The notes beneath the pieces were generated by a model. The model had not been told where the DNA came from. It ran no database searches and worked only from the letters and a program-made list of their open reading frames with translations. Of a stretch of DNA of 64,000 nt, positions 1-8,486 are shown piece by piece; position 1 is the stretch's first letter; every line of letters begins with the position of its first letter. Source of the DNA: Acidobacteriota bacterium (GTDB taxonomy: Bacteria; Acidobacteriota; Holophagae; Holophagales; Holophagaceae); NCBI GenBank assembly GCA_021794095.1, contig JAJYRN010000012.1, positions 1 through 64,000 of the forward strand, given 5' to 3'. Made by a program: the position numbers and the translations under genes.

Positions 1-102
1 CAGCCATTGGCCCTCCAGTTGGATTGGTTCTCGCAAACTCAAACCTACCGGACCCAATGGCTTCCTTATGCCCTCACCCCCTCGCCTCGGCTCAGGGGGA
101 AC

Positions 103-360
103 TTACAGAAATTGGTGTACACGACCCGATCGCACCGTGGGTGCCATCGGCCATGCGTCAGCCCTGCGTGAAGCCGAACAGGGTGAGCACGGCGCGGGGG
201 CTGCCAAGTGGGCGAAATTCTCGTCCAGGCACCTGTGCAGGAGCCCCATCGCTATTGGCTCCAGGAACAGGGCGCGCTGGCCGGCGAAGCGGATCATGCC
301 TCCTTCCGGGTCCGCTTGAGGTGGTTGTTTGAGATCGATAATGAGATCAACGATGCTCAT
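103..360 (-). pseudogene. Truncated/frameshifted remnant of a XylR/DmpR-type N-terminal (XylR_N/V4R) sensor domain
   Basis: Minus ORF reads MSIVDLIIDLKQPPQADPEGGMIRFAGQRALFLEPIAMGLLHRCLDENF, resembling XylR_N. The similarity continues in another frame as RAVLTLFGFTQG*RMADG, with TGA where a Trp is expected. Confidence 0.45.
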
Positions 361-811
361 GGGTTTTTCCCGTCATTCAAATTGAATGCACGGATAGGTC
401 ATCTTGATCAAAAGGCGAGGGACATTACTCGAAAAATATTTGTAAAGTATTTGAATAAATATAGTTAGAAATTGGAATAGAACGTGCCTCAACAACTCCG
501 AAGCTGAAGGGTCAAACCATGGGAGTACGGACCTTGATCATCCGGTGTGTCGTTTCTGCGGTTTCCCCGTCGACGGAGCCGGCGCTGCTGAATCGGCGGC
601 AAGGGTACGGAAACGTGTCAGCGATGCATTTGGCCCCCGGTACTTCCGCAGGCGAAAGGACGGTATGAGGTCTGCAGCAGCGCCACGCTGAATGAATACA
701 GAATCAAAAAGATAAAGCCATGTATTGACGCGAAATCAAAGGAACATCCCCAGCCTTTGCATGAGGTTGGGCGATGGCATGGTTTTTAAACCACGTAAAG
801 AGGAGAAGCAA

Positions 812-3742
812 ATGAACAGGCTTGAAAACGCTACCAGACCATGGCTGTGGTCCATCGCATTGCTGTTGGTCGCCTTTGCGTCAGGCTGCAAAGGCGGCGG
901 AGAAGGAAGCCGAGCTCCCATCCTGGGCGGCGGCGGCGGTGCCACCCTCACTGCGATTCCGCCCCAGGTGACGCTCACCGTGCCTGTCACCAACATTCCC
1001 GGCCCCACGACGGGCGTAGCCACCAACACTGCCATCACCGCGGCTTTCACCACGGACATGGCCTCGGCCAGCATCACCGGGACGAGCTTCACCTTGACGG
1101 GGCCGGGTCTCACGGCCGTGCCCGGCGCTGTGACCTACGCGTCCCGGACCGCGGTTTTCACACCCACGAACGTGCTGGCCGCCAGCACCACCTATACCGC
1201 TACGATCACATCGGCAGTCACGGATGCGGCCGGTACACGGCTGGCTGGCAATCAGGGCGTTTTCCCCGCGAACAGTAGTTATGTTTGGACCTTCACCACG
1301 GGCCTCGCGCCCGACACGACCCGGCCCCAGGTGACCCTCACCGTTCCAGCCACGACGGTTCCCGGTCCCACGACAGGCGTAGCGACCAACACAGCCATTG
1401 CCGCAGCCTTCACGGAGGATATGGCTCCGACGACCCTTAGCGGGACCAGCTTCATCCTGAGTGGACCCGGGGCGGCAGTGGTCGCAGGGACTGTGACCTT
1501 TGCCTCCCGGACTGCGACCTTTACGCCCTCGGCGGCTCTTGTGGCCAGCACGACCTATACCGCCACGATCACAACGGCGGCGACGGATCTGGCGGGCAAT
1601 GCGCTGGCCGGCAATCAGGGCGTTCTGCCCGCCGCCAGCAATTATATCTGGACCTTCACGACCGCAGCCGGACCTGACATAACACGGCCGCAGGTCACGC
1701 TCACCGTCCCGGCTACGACGATTCCCGGTCCGACGACCGGCGTAGCGACCAATACCGCCATTGCCGCAGCCTTCACGGAAGACATGAACCCGCTCAACCT
1801 CACGGCAGCCAGCTTCACGCTGGTAGGGCCTGGTTCCACCATCGTCGCCGGCAGCGTGTCCTATGCCTCCCGCACGGCGGTCTTCACGCCACTAGCTGTG
1901 CTTTCAGCCAGCACGACCTATACCGCCACGATCACGACAGCGGCGACGGATCTGGCCGGCAACGCGCTGGCCGGCAATCAGGGCGTTCTGCCCGCCGCCA
2001 GTAATTATGTCTGGACCTTCACGACCGCCCCCGGGCCCGACACGACCCGTCCCATGGTCACACTGACCGTGCCGCTCACGACCATTCCTGGTCCCACCAC
2101 CGGTGTGGCCACCAACACGGCTATCAGTGCCGCCTTCACGAAAGCCATGGCTCCTCTCAGCATCAGCGTTGCCAGTTTCACGCTGACGGGGCCCGGCACG
2201 ACCCCAGTCTTGGGAACCGTTTCCTACGCCTCCCAGATCGCGACCTTCACACCTTCGGCAGTACTGCTGGCTGGCACGACCTATACCGCCACGATCACGA
2301 CAGCGGCGACGGATCTGGCCGGCAATGCGCTGGCCGGCAATCAGGGCGTTTTGCCCGCCGCCAGCAATTATGTCTGGACCTTCACGACCAGTGTGGTGCT
2401 CGACACGACCCGGCCGACGGTCACGCTGACCGTTCCTGTCACGACCATTCCAGGCCCGACTACCGGTGTCGCAATCAACACGGCCATCAGCGCCGCCTTC
2501 TCTGAGGACATGGCGCCGCTCACCATCAATGCCGCAAGCTTCACGCTGACGGGCCCGGGTCTGACCCCTGTCCTGGGCAGCGTCACCTACGCCTCCCGGA
2601 TCGCGGTCTTCACGCCGTCAGCCGCGCTCGTCGCCAACACCACCTATATCGCGACCATCACCACGGTCGCCACCGACCTGGCCGGCAATCAGCTGTCCGG
2701 CAACCAGGCCATTCAACCCGCCGTCAGCAACTACGTGTGGACTTTCACCACTGCGGCGGTGGTGGCCATCCCACCCACCATCACACTCACCAATCCCGCC
2801 GACGCGGCTACTGGCGTGGCGCTCAACGCCCCTGTCAACGCGACCTTCAGCGAAACGATGGACCCCTTGACCCTCAGCACCGCCACCTTCACCGTCCAAC
2901 CCAGTGGCTCCCCCTTGGGGCCCTTGGTCCTGGGTTCGGTCACCTACGATGCGTTGACCAACATCGCCACCTTCACACCCAGCAGTCCGCTCACCGCCAG
3001 TACCAGCTACACGGCCACCATCACCGGTGCCAAGGATCTGGCCGGTGACCCCCTGGTTGCCGGGCTGGTACCCAATCCATGGACCTTCACCACAGGCACG
3101 GGCCTCGCCCCCGGCGCTGTCAATCTCGGTTCCGCCAGCACCTTCGGGATCATGGCCACGTCCGCCATCACCAATACGGGCGCCGCGACGATGATCAACG
3201 GCGATGTCTCCCTGGATCCTGGCACCTCCTGTGGGCTGCTGCCGGCTCAGGTGAACGGCACGATCCACATCAATGACACCGTCTCCGCGCAGGCCCGGCT
3301 CGATCTCCTGGCCGCCTACAACTACGCGAAGACCCTGCCTCCGGGGACCACCATCTCGGGTGGCGCCGATCTGGGCGCCCTCTATCCTTTGGGCATTCCT
3401 CCGGGCACCTATACCTCCGGCAGCACGATGCTGGTCTCGACCCCACTCATCCTCGACGCGGGCGGCAACGCGAACGCCGTCTGGGTCTTCCAGATCGGTT
3501 CCTCGTTGACGACCACCGCCAATGTCACGCTGGCCAATGGGGCTCAGGCCAAGAATGTGTTCTGGGTTCCCACCCTGGACGGTACGGTCGGCGTCGGGTC
3601 CATCTTCTACGGGACCATCGTGTCTGGCCGGGATGTCACCGCCAAGACGGGCTCCGTGATCAATGGCCGGATCCTTGCCGGAGCGACGCTTGCCGGCACG
3701 ATCGCCCTGGACACCAATACTGTCAATGTTCCCGCCCCATGA
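812..3742 (+). CDS. Lipoprotein with six Ig-like (Big_5/SbsA-like) repeats and a C-terminal ice-binding-like (DUF3494) domain
   Basis: ATG 812 with AGGAG RBS; signal peptide with lipobox FASGC; repeated (R)PxVTLTVPxTxIPGPTTGVATNTAI units; C-term VNLGSASTFGIMATSAITNTGAATMINGDVSLDPG...GRILAGATLAGTIALDTNTV typical of DUF3494. Confidence 0.9.
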   Translation: MNRLENATRPWLWSIALLLVAFASGCKGGGEGSRAPILGGGGGATLTAIPPQVTLTVPVTNIPGPTTGVATNTAITAAFTTDMASASITGTSFTLTGPGLTAVPGAVTYASRTAVFTPTNVLAASTTYTATITSAVTDAAGTRLAGNQGVFPANSSYVWTFTTGLAPDTTRPQVTLTVPATTVPGPTTGVATNTAIAAAFTEDMAPTTLSGTSFILSGPGAAVVAGTVTFASRTATFTPSAALVASTTYTATITTAATDLAGNALAGNQGVLPAASNYIWTFTTAAGPDITRPQVTLTVPATTIPGPTTGVATNTAIAAAFTEDMNPLNLTAASFTLVGPGSTIVAGSVSYASRTAVFTPLAVLSASTTYTATITTAATDLAGNALAGNQGVLPAASNYVWTFTTAPGPDTTRPMVTLTVPLTTIPGPTTGVATNTAISAAFTKAMAPLSISVASFTLTGPGTTPVLGTVSYASQIATFTPSAVLLAGTTYTATITTAATDLAGNALAGNQGVLPAASNYVWTFTTSVVLDTTRPTVTLTVPVTTIPGPTTGVAINTAISAAFSEDMAPLTINAASFTLTGPGLTPVLGSVTYASRIAVFTPSAALVANTTYIATITTVATDLAGNQLSGNQAIQPAVSNYVWTFTTAAVVAIPPTITLTNPADAATGVALNAPVNATFSETMDPLTLSTATFTVQPSGSPLGPLVLGSVTYDALTNIATFTPSSPLTASTSYTATITGAKDLAGDPLVAGLVPNPWTFTTGTGLAPGAVNLGSASTFGIMATSAITNTGAATMINGDVSLDPGTSCGLLPAQVNGTIHINDTVSAQARLDLLAAYNYAKTLPPGTTISGGADLGALYPLGIPPGTYTSGSTMLVSTPLILDAGGNANAVWVFQIGSSLTTTANVTLANGAQAKNVFWVPTLDGTVGVGSIFYGTIVSGRDVTAKTGSVINGRILAGATLAGTIALDTNTVNVPAP
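1319..2770 (+). repeat. Tandem in-frame repeats, period 363 bp (121 aa), encoding Ig-like domains
   Basis: Repeat starts at 1319, 1682, 2045 and 2408 are exactly 363 bp apart; near-identical blocks such as ctggccggcaatcagggcgtt.tgcccgccgccag.aattatgtctggaccttcacgacc. Confidence 0.9.
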
Positions 3743-3782
3743 TGGTTTCATAAAAACACATAAAACATTCACAGGAGAAAAA

Positions 3783-5294
3783 ATGAGATTATCAAGAGCT
3801 TCAGGGAAGTTGCAGTTGGTGGCCCTTCTGATCATCGCCAGCCCGTTTGCAATGGCCCAGGATTCAGGTTGGTACATCGGCGCCAACGTCGGCCCGTCGC
3901 GAGCCAAGATTGACGATATCAGGATCACCAGCGGCCTTCTGGGGGCGGGTTTCGCCACCACTTCGATCAACGACCATGACCGCGATACCGGCTACAAGCT
4001 GTTCGTCGGCTACCAGTTCAACAAGTACTTCTCATTTGAGGCCGGTTATTTCGATCTGGGCAAATTCAGCTTCAACGCCACCACAGTGCCGGCGGGAACC
4101 CTGGACGGTCAGCTCAAGCTCAACGGTGAGAATTTCGATGTAGTCTTCAATTTACCCTTCACCGAAAAGTTTTCCATCTTCGCCAGGGCTGGCGTGAACT
4201 ACGCCAATGTCAAGGACTCCTTCTCCGGTACCGGAACGGTCTATGTGCTCAATCCCAATCCAAGCGAGCGAGCGGCGAACTACAAGTTCGGCGGCGGCCT
4301 TCAGTACGATTTCACCAAATCCTTCGGGATGCGCGCCGAGGTGGAACGCTACCGGATCAACGATGCGGTCAACAACAAAGCGGACATTGACATGGCCTCG
4401 ATTGGCCTGCTGATTCGCTTCGGCCGTAAATCCCCGGCGCCGGAACAGGCCCAAGCTTCCTATGTGGCCCCACCCGAACCTGTGGCACCGCCACCTGAAC
4501 GGGTGATTGAAGCAGCTCCAGTGGAAACCGTTGCAGAGGCCCCGACGAAAACCGAGGAATACTGCACCCTCCTGAACATCCAGTTCGATATCAATCGAGA
4601 CCAGATGCAGCGCCAGGAGAAAGAGAAACTTGCGGTGATCGGGACCTTCCTGGCGAAATACCCCGGCACGACGGCCGTGATCGAGGGCCACACCGACAAT
4701 GTGGGGGATCCTGAGCACAACATGATGCTGTCCCTGCACCGGGCCGAGAGCGTGGTGAATTACCTGGTGGATGACCTCCACATTGACCGCTCCCGTCTGA
4801 AGGCTGTGGGGTATGGAGACCTTCGCCCCATTGCGGACAACGCTACCGAGGAAGGGAAACAGCAGAACCGGCGCATTGATGCGGTGGTCCCGTGTGTGAT
4901 GGATTTCCCGGGACTGAAGGTGGCTCCGGCCCGGATCACGATGGCCATGCAAATCGAGTTCGATGCATTGAAGGCTGATATCAAGCCGGAATACGATAGC
5001 GATTTCCAGAGGGTCGCGAATTTCATGAAGGCGAATCCCTACGTCACGGCGACGGTGGAAGGGAACACTGCCGCTCTTCCGAATGACCCCAATCTGGCAA
5101 TGAAGATCTCCCTACTCCGCGCGAACAACGTGGTGGATTACCTGGTGAATCATTTCGGCATCGAACGTTCGCGGCTGTCCGCGGAAGGCTTCGGGGATAC
5201 CCGGAGGGTCGCCTACAACTCCAGCGCGCAGGGCCGAGAGGACAACCGCAGGGTCAACATCATCATCAACTACCCACAGAAAGCCACGAACTAG
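3783..5294 (+). CDS. Outer membrane beta-barrel protein with two C-terminal OmpA-like domains
   Basis: ATG 3783 with AGGAG; signal peptide; N-terminal OMP beta-barrel (GWYIGANVG..., GGGLQYDFTKSFGMRAEVERYRI); OmpA domain VIEGHTDNVG...NRRIDAVV followed by a second, EGNTAAL...NRRVNIII. Confidence 0.88.
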   Translation: MRLSRASGKLQLVALLIIASPFAMAQDSGWYIGANVGPSRAKIDDIRITSGLLGAGFATTSINDHDRDTGYKLFVGYQFNKYFSFEAGYFDLGKFSFNATTVPAGTLDGQLKLNGENFDVVFNLPFTEKFSIFARAGVNYANVKDSFSGTGTVYVLNPNPSERAANYKFGGGLQYDFTKSFGMRAEVERYRINDAVNNKADIDMASIGLLIRFGRKSPAPEQAQASYVAPPEPVAPPPERVIEAAPVETVAEAPTKTEEYCTLLNIQFDINRDQMQRQEKEKLAVIGTFLAKYPGTTAVIEGHTDNVGDPEHNMMLSLHRAESVVNYLVDDLHIDRSRLKAVGYGDLRPIADNATEEGKQQNRRIDAVVPCVMDFPGLKVAPARITMAMQIEFDALKADIKPEYDSDFQRVANFMKANPYVTATVEGNTAALPNDPNLAMKISLLRANNVVDYLVNHFGIERSRLSAEGFGDTRRVAYNSSAQGREDNRRVNIIINYPQKATN

Positions 5295-5331
5295 GCTTCG
5301 GCCCGGTTCCTGCGACATCGCCATTCCAGCC

Positions 5332-5383
5332 AAGCTGACCTGTCCTTGATGCTCGCCAAGGCAGAAGGCAGGTCAGCTTTTTC
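5332..5383 (+). terminator. Rho-independent terminator after the double-OmpA gene
   Basis: AAGCTGACCTG (5332-5342) / CAGGTCAGCTT (5369-5379), 11-bp perfect stem followed by TTTTT. Confidence 0.85.
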
Positions 5384-5435
5384 CCCATTCCACGTTCGCG
5401 GCCGATGCGCGTCATCGCCCGCCCAGGAGGCGTTC

Positions 5436-5744
5436 ATGACCATCCACCAGATTCCGGAACCCCGCCCCAACATTGAACCCAAGCCCAGCGAATATCCTCA
5501 ACCTGCCACGCCCAGCCCGGATCCCGACACTGGTGACACCCCGCATGCCTGGGAAATGACCGCCTCGAGGAAGGTGGATGACCTCTCCAGGCACGAATCC
5601 AAACACGATGCCAAGCACGACCCAAGCCGTGACGCCAAGCACGACTCGAAGCATGACTCCAGGCAGAAGCCGGAGAATGCCGTCCCGCATGAAGCCCATC
5701 AGCAGCCGGGTACGAGGCCTCTGCCAGAACACGCGAAGAAATAG
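5436..5744 (+). CDS. Small hydrophilic low-complexity protein with K-H-D repeats
   Basis: ATG preceded by AGGAGG; SKHDAKHDPSRDAKHDSKHDSRQ repeats; no family recognised. Confidence 0.55.
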   Translation: MTIHQIPEPRPNIEPKPSEYPQPATPSPDPDTGDTPHAWEMTASRKVDDLSRHESKHDAKHDPSRDAKHDSKHDSRQKPENAVPHEAHQQPGTRPLPEHAKK

Positions 5745-5804
5745 ACCCCCCCCATTAACCCCTTTTGAAGAGCCGCCCACTCCGGGCAGAAATGCGAACG
5801 CGCC

Positions 5805-6578
5805 ATGCAACGATTCAAAATGAATTCCCATGCAGCCTTCATGACTTCAGCGGCGCTGATCATGGTGGCCGGGCTTCCGGCCCAGGCTTCCGGGCTGGAC
5901 AACCGGATCGAGGCCTCTGCCAAGAACAGTTACAACTTCAAAACCTACCTGAAGGACGACCACATCACGGTTGAGTCCAAGGGAGGCGTGGTCACCCTTA
6001 CGGGCACAGTGTCCGAGGATTTCCATAAATCGCTGGCTCAGGACACGGTGGCAGGGCTGCCTGGGGTCAAGGACGTAAAGAACGAGCTAACAATTGTCGG
6101 CGATCAGCCCGCCGATCATTCGGATGGCTGGATCACGATGAAAGTCAAGACAGCGCTGACCTTTCACAAGAACGTAAGCGTCACTGATACGAATGTCCAC
6201 ACGCAAAATGGCATTGTCACCCTCTCGGGCAAGGCCGATTCAGAAGCGCAGAAGCAGCTGACAGCCGAGTATGCGAAGGATGTGGACGGAGTCACGGAGG
6301 TCCGCAACGAGATGGTGGTCTCCAAACCCGACCGGCCTGTCCATCGAAGCCTGGGGCAGAAGGTGGATGACGCTTCCATCACTGCCGAGGTCAAGACGAC
6401 CCTCCTCTTTCACAAATCAACCCATGCTCTGGCCACTCGTGTGACCACCAAGCATGGTGTGGTGACCCTCCATGGAGAAGCTCGGAACCCTGCGGAAAAG
6501 GCCCTGGTGACGAAGCTCGCTGAGGACATCGAAGGCGTTCGGCATGTGAACAACCAGATGAGCGTCCAGAAGTCCTGA
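5805..6578 (+). CDS. BON-domain periplasmic protein (three BON repeats)
   Basis: Signal peptide; repeated pattern of hydrophobic strand/GVVTLTGTV.../VKDVKNELTIV, VTEVRNEMVV, VRHVNNQMSV. Confidence 0.88.
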   Translation: MQRFKMNSHAAFMTSAALIMVAGLPAQASGLDNRIEASAKNSYNFKTYLKDDHITVESKGGVVTLTGTVSEDFHKSLAQDTVAGLPGVKDVKNELTIVGDQPADHSDGWITMKVKTALTFHKNVSVTDTNVHTQNGIVTLSGKADSEAQKQLTAEYAKDVDGVTEVRNEMVVSKPDRPVHRSLGQKVDDASITAEVKTTLLFHKSTHALATRVTTKHGVVTLHGEARNPAEKALVTKLAEDIEGVRHVNNQMSVQKS

Positions 6579-6588
6579 TGCCATAACC

Positions 6589-6621
6589 GGCTTCCTGGTC
6601 CGCTGGGCGGACCGGGAAGCC
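6589..6621. terminator. Strong intergenic hairpin (terminator-like, no U-run)
   Basis: GGCTTCCTGGTCCGC tgg GCGGACCGGGAAGCC: 15-bp stem with one G.U. Confidence 0.5.
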
Positions 6622-6638
6622 CTTCAAGGGAGTCCTCC

Positions 6639-6920
6639 ATGCTGGAGAACAGAAAGGCCTACGAAAGCAAGTTGGAGGCGCAGTTGGCGCAATGGGAGGC
6701 CGAGATAGATGTTCTCAAGGCCAAGGCCAAACGCCAGGGTGTTGATGCGATGGTCGGCTACGACAAAACCATTGATGCCCTTCAGCGCAAGCGCGAGGAG
6801 ATTAAGAATCACCTGCTCAATCTGAAGGGCGCCAGCGATGACACCTGGGAAAGCATGAAGGCCGGAGCGGAACAGGCATGGCTTGAACTCAAGGCCATGG
6901 TCCGCGGTTCCTCTGAATAA
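6639..6920 (+). CDS. Small coiled-coil stress-type protein
   Basis: MLENRKAYESKLEAQLAQWEAEIDVLKAKAKRQGVDA...; RBS gggag upstream. Confidence 0.75.
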   Translation: MLENRKAYESKLEAQLAQWEAEIDVLKAKAKRQGVDAMVGYDKTIDALQRKREEIKNHLLNLKGASDDTWESMKAGAEQAWLELKAMVRGSSE

Positions 6921-6972
6921 GACTGAATCCTTCGGAACCCATAACCATGCAGTCACCAGTTCGGAGCGCACC

Positions 6973-7122
6973 ATGTTATGGACCATCGCAGTCGTTCTCC
7001 TTGTTCTCTGGGCCTTGGGCCTCGTCAGCGCCTACACGATGGGGGGCTTCATCCATGTCCTGCTCGTGGTTGCCATTGTCATCATCCTGATCCGCGTCAT
7101 CCAGGGCCGGCGGGTTCTCTAG
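6973..7122 (+). CDS. Lmo0937-type 49-aa membrane protein
   Basis: MLWTIAVVLLVLWALGLVSAYTMGGFIHVLLVVAIVIILIRVIQGRRVL; family pattern recognised. Confidence 0.85.
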   Translation: MLWTIAVVLLVLWALGLVSAYTMGGFIHVLLVVAIVIILIRVIQGRRVL

Positions 7123-7159
7123 CCGGCGGTCGGTTGATTTCTAGCCCCAGGAGCCTGTC

Positions 7160-7651
7160 ATGAACCGCAACCATCCACCCGTTGAACACCCGCGCCTCGA
7201 TGCCAAGACCACGGAGGAGTTGATGGATCTTCTCAACCAGTCCCTGGTTGACACGCTCGATCTCGCCTACCGGACCCGGCGGGCCCGCTGGAATGCGCGA
7301 AGCCCGGATTCATGGGGCCTCAACTTGCTGTTCGATCAGCTCTACGGCCAACTGGCTATCTATGGTGACGGATTCGCTGAGCGGGTGGCCATCGCGGGGG
7401 GCCATCACCTTGATACCAACCATGCCGTAGGCAGCGCAGCTGGCCTGATCGAGTACCCATTGGATGCGCTCGACGGCACGCTCCAACTGGGCACCCTGGT
7501 TGACCACTACGGTGAATACGCGGGGGGGATGCGTAGGGGTGTCCGGAAGGCCGGGAAACTCGGCGATCAGCCTACGGCGGATTTCTACACGATTGTCTGC
7601 CATGCCATGGACAAGGCCCTTTGGATGCTTACAGCCCATGAAGACGTCTGA
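7160..7651 (+). CDS. Dps/ferritin-like protein with altered ferroxidase centre
   Basis: RRARWNARSPDSWGLNLLFDQLYGQLAIYGDGFAERVAIAGG aligns to Dps [42 protein letters not shown]. Confidence 0.8.
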   Translation: MNRNHPPVEHPRLDAKTTEELMDLLNQSLVDTLDLAYRTRRARWNARSPDSWGLNLLFDQLYGQLAIYGDGFAERVAIAGGHHLDTNHAVGSAAGLIEYPLDALDGTLQLGTLVDHYGEYAGGMRRGVRKAGKLGDQPTADFYTIVCHAMDKALWMLTAHEDV

Positions 7652-7672
7652 AACCCCAGCCAGGAGACCACC

Positions 7673-8062
7673 ATGTCCATCGCGCTCGAACTTACGTTCA
7701 TTGTAGTTCTGGTCGCACTCACAGTCGGCCTGGTGCGTCTGCTGGTCCAGTTGCGTCGAACAGCCCAGGGCATTGACGTCTTTCTTTTATCCTCCAGTAA
7801 AGATCTGTCCCAGATTGCAGAGGACGTTCATGCTTCCCGGTTGCGGATGGATCTCTTGGCGGCCGCGCTCCAGATCTCCCTGGAAGACCTTTCGGGTTTG
7901 ACCGGGATGATTCGGGACTTGGGACGCGCGGCGCAGGATCTCAATCGGCGCTACCACGGCGCTATCGAATCGGCCTCCCGCACTCTCGGCGGCATCGTCG
8001 GAGGAATCAGCGCTGTGCTGACCTTCTTCAAACGCAGGCAACCCCCTCACGTACACGAATAG
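7673..8062 (+). CDS. DUF948-like membrane-anchored protein
   Basis: N-terminal TM (ALELTFIVVLVALTVGLVRLLVQLRRTAQGID) followed by amphipathic helices. Confidence 0.6.
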   Translation: MSIALELTFIVVLVALTVGLVRLLVQLRRTAQGIDVFLLSSSKDLSQIAEDVHASRLRMDLLAAALQISLEDLSGLTGMIRDLGRAAQDLNRRYHGAIESASRTLGGIVGGISAVLTFFKRRQPPHVHE

Positions 8063-8073
8063 GAGCAACACTC

Positions 8074-8349
8074 ATGAGTCAGGAAAACACCTCCTACACG
8101 GGCCCCATGCTGCTGACGTTCCTGGCCGGCGCCACGATAGGCGCACTGCTGGTGGCCCTCACCACACCCAAGACCGGCCCTGAACTCCGTGGGGATCTCA
8201 AGGATCTCGCCCGCCGTGCCAAGCGGAAGGCCGGGGATCTGGCAGATGAGGCCAGCCTAGGCTGGGAAGACATGAAGGAGCGCACAGCCCTCGCCGCCAG
8301 CGACCTCAGGCGCGGTATGACTGATGCGGCCAACGATCTGCGGGGCTGA
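8074..8349 (+). CDS. YtxH domain-containing protein
   Basis: TGPMLLTFLAGATIGALLVALTTPKTGPELRGDLKDLARRAKRKAGDLADEA. Confidence 0.85.
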   Translation: MSQENTSYTGPMLLTFLAGATIGALLVALTTPKTGPELRGDLKDLARRAKRKAGDLADEASLGWEDMKERTALAASDLRRGMTDAANDLRG

Positions 8350-8364
8350 GCGCCTGGGATGCTC

Positions 8365-8397
8365 CACGCCCTATTCCAGGGCGTGATCAAGGTTCTT
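8365..8397 (+). terminator. Terminator-like hairpin after ytxH-like gene
   Basis: CACGCCCT attcc AGGGCGTG (8365-8385) then a weakly T-rich tail (ggttcttt). Confidence 0.5.
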
Positions 8398-8486
8398 TCT
8401 GCCTCCGTGAATGCTTCCCGGAACCATCCGGCTCCGGAATTCGAACCATCCCCCATCCACCGATGGACGCCCTGAAAGGTGCGAAA

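Noticed and set aside
24-332. Overlapping small plus-strand ORFs at the window start
   Set aside because: No RBS or family similarity; the minus-strand XylR_N-like remnant explains the coding-like signal better
510-690. c-di-GMP (GEMM-I) riboswitch, suggested by GGTCAAACC
   Set aside because: The conserved GGGACGCAAAGCC and GGCCUAAACC blocks are absent
530-690. Zinc-ribbon-like reading frame DLDHPVCRFCGFPVDGAG...
   Set aside because: No in-frame start codon or RBS; only one CxxC; retained only as a remark in the leader finding
2618-3970. 450-aa minus-strand ORF across the Ig-like/ice-binding gene
   Set aside because: Shadow ORF antisense to a well-supported CDS; G/R/D-rich composition typical of high-GC antisense frames
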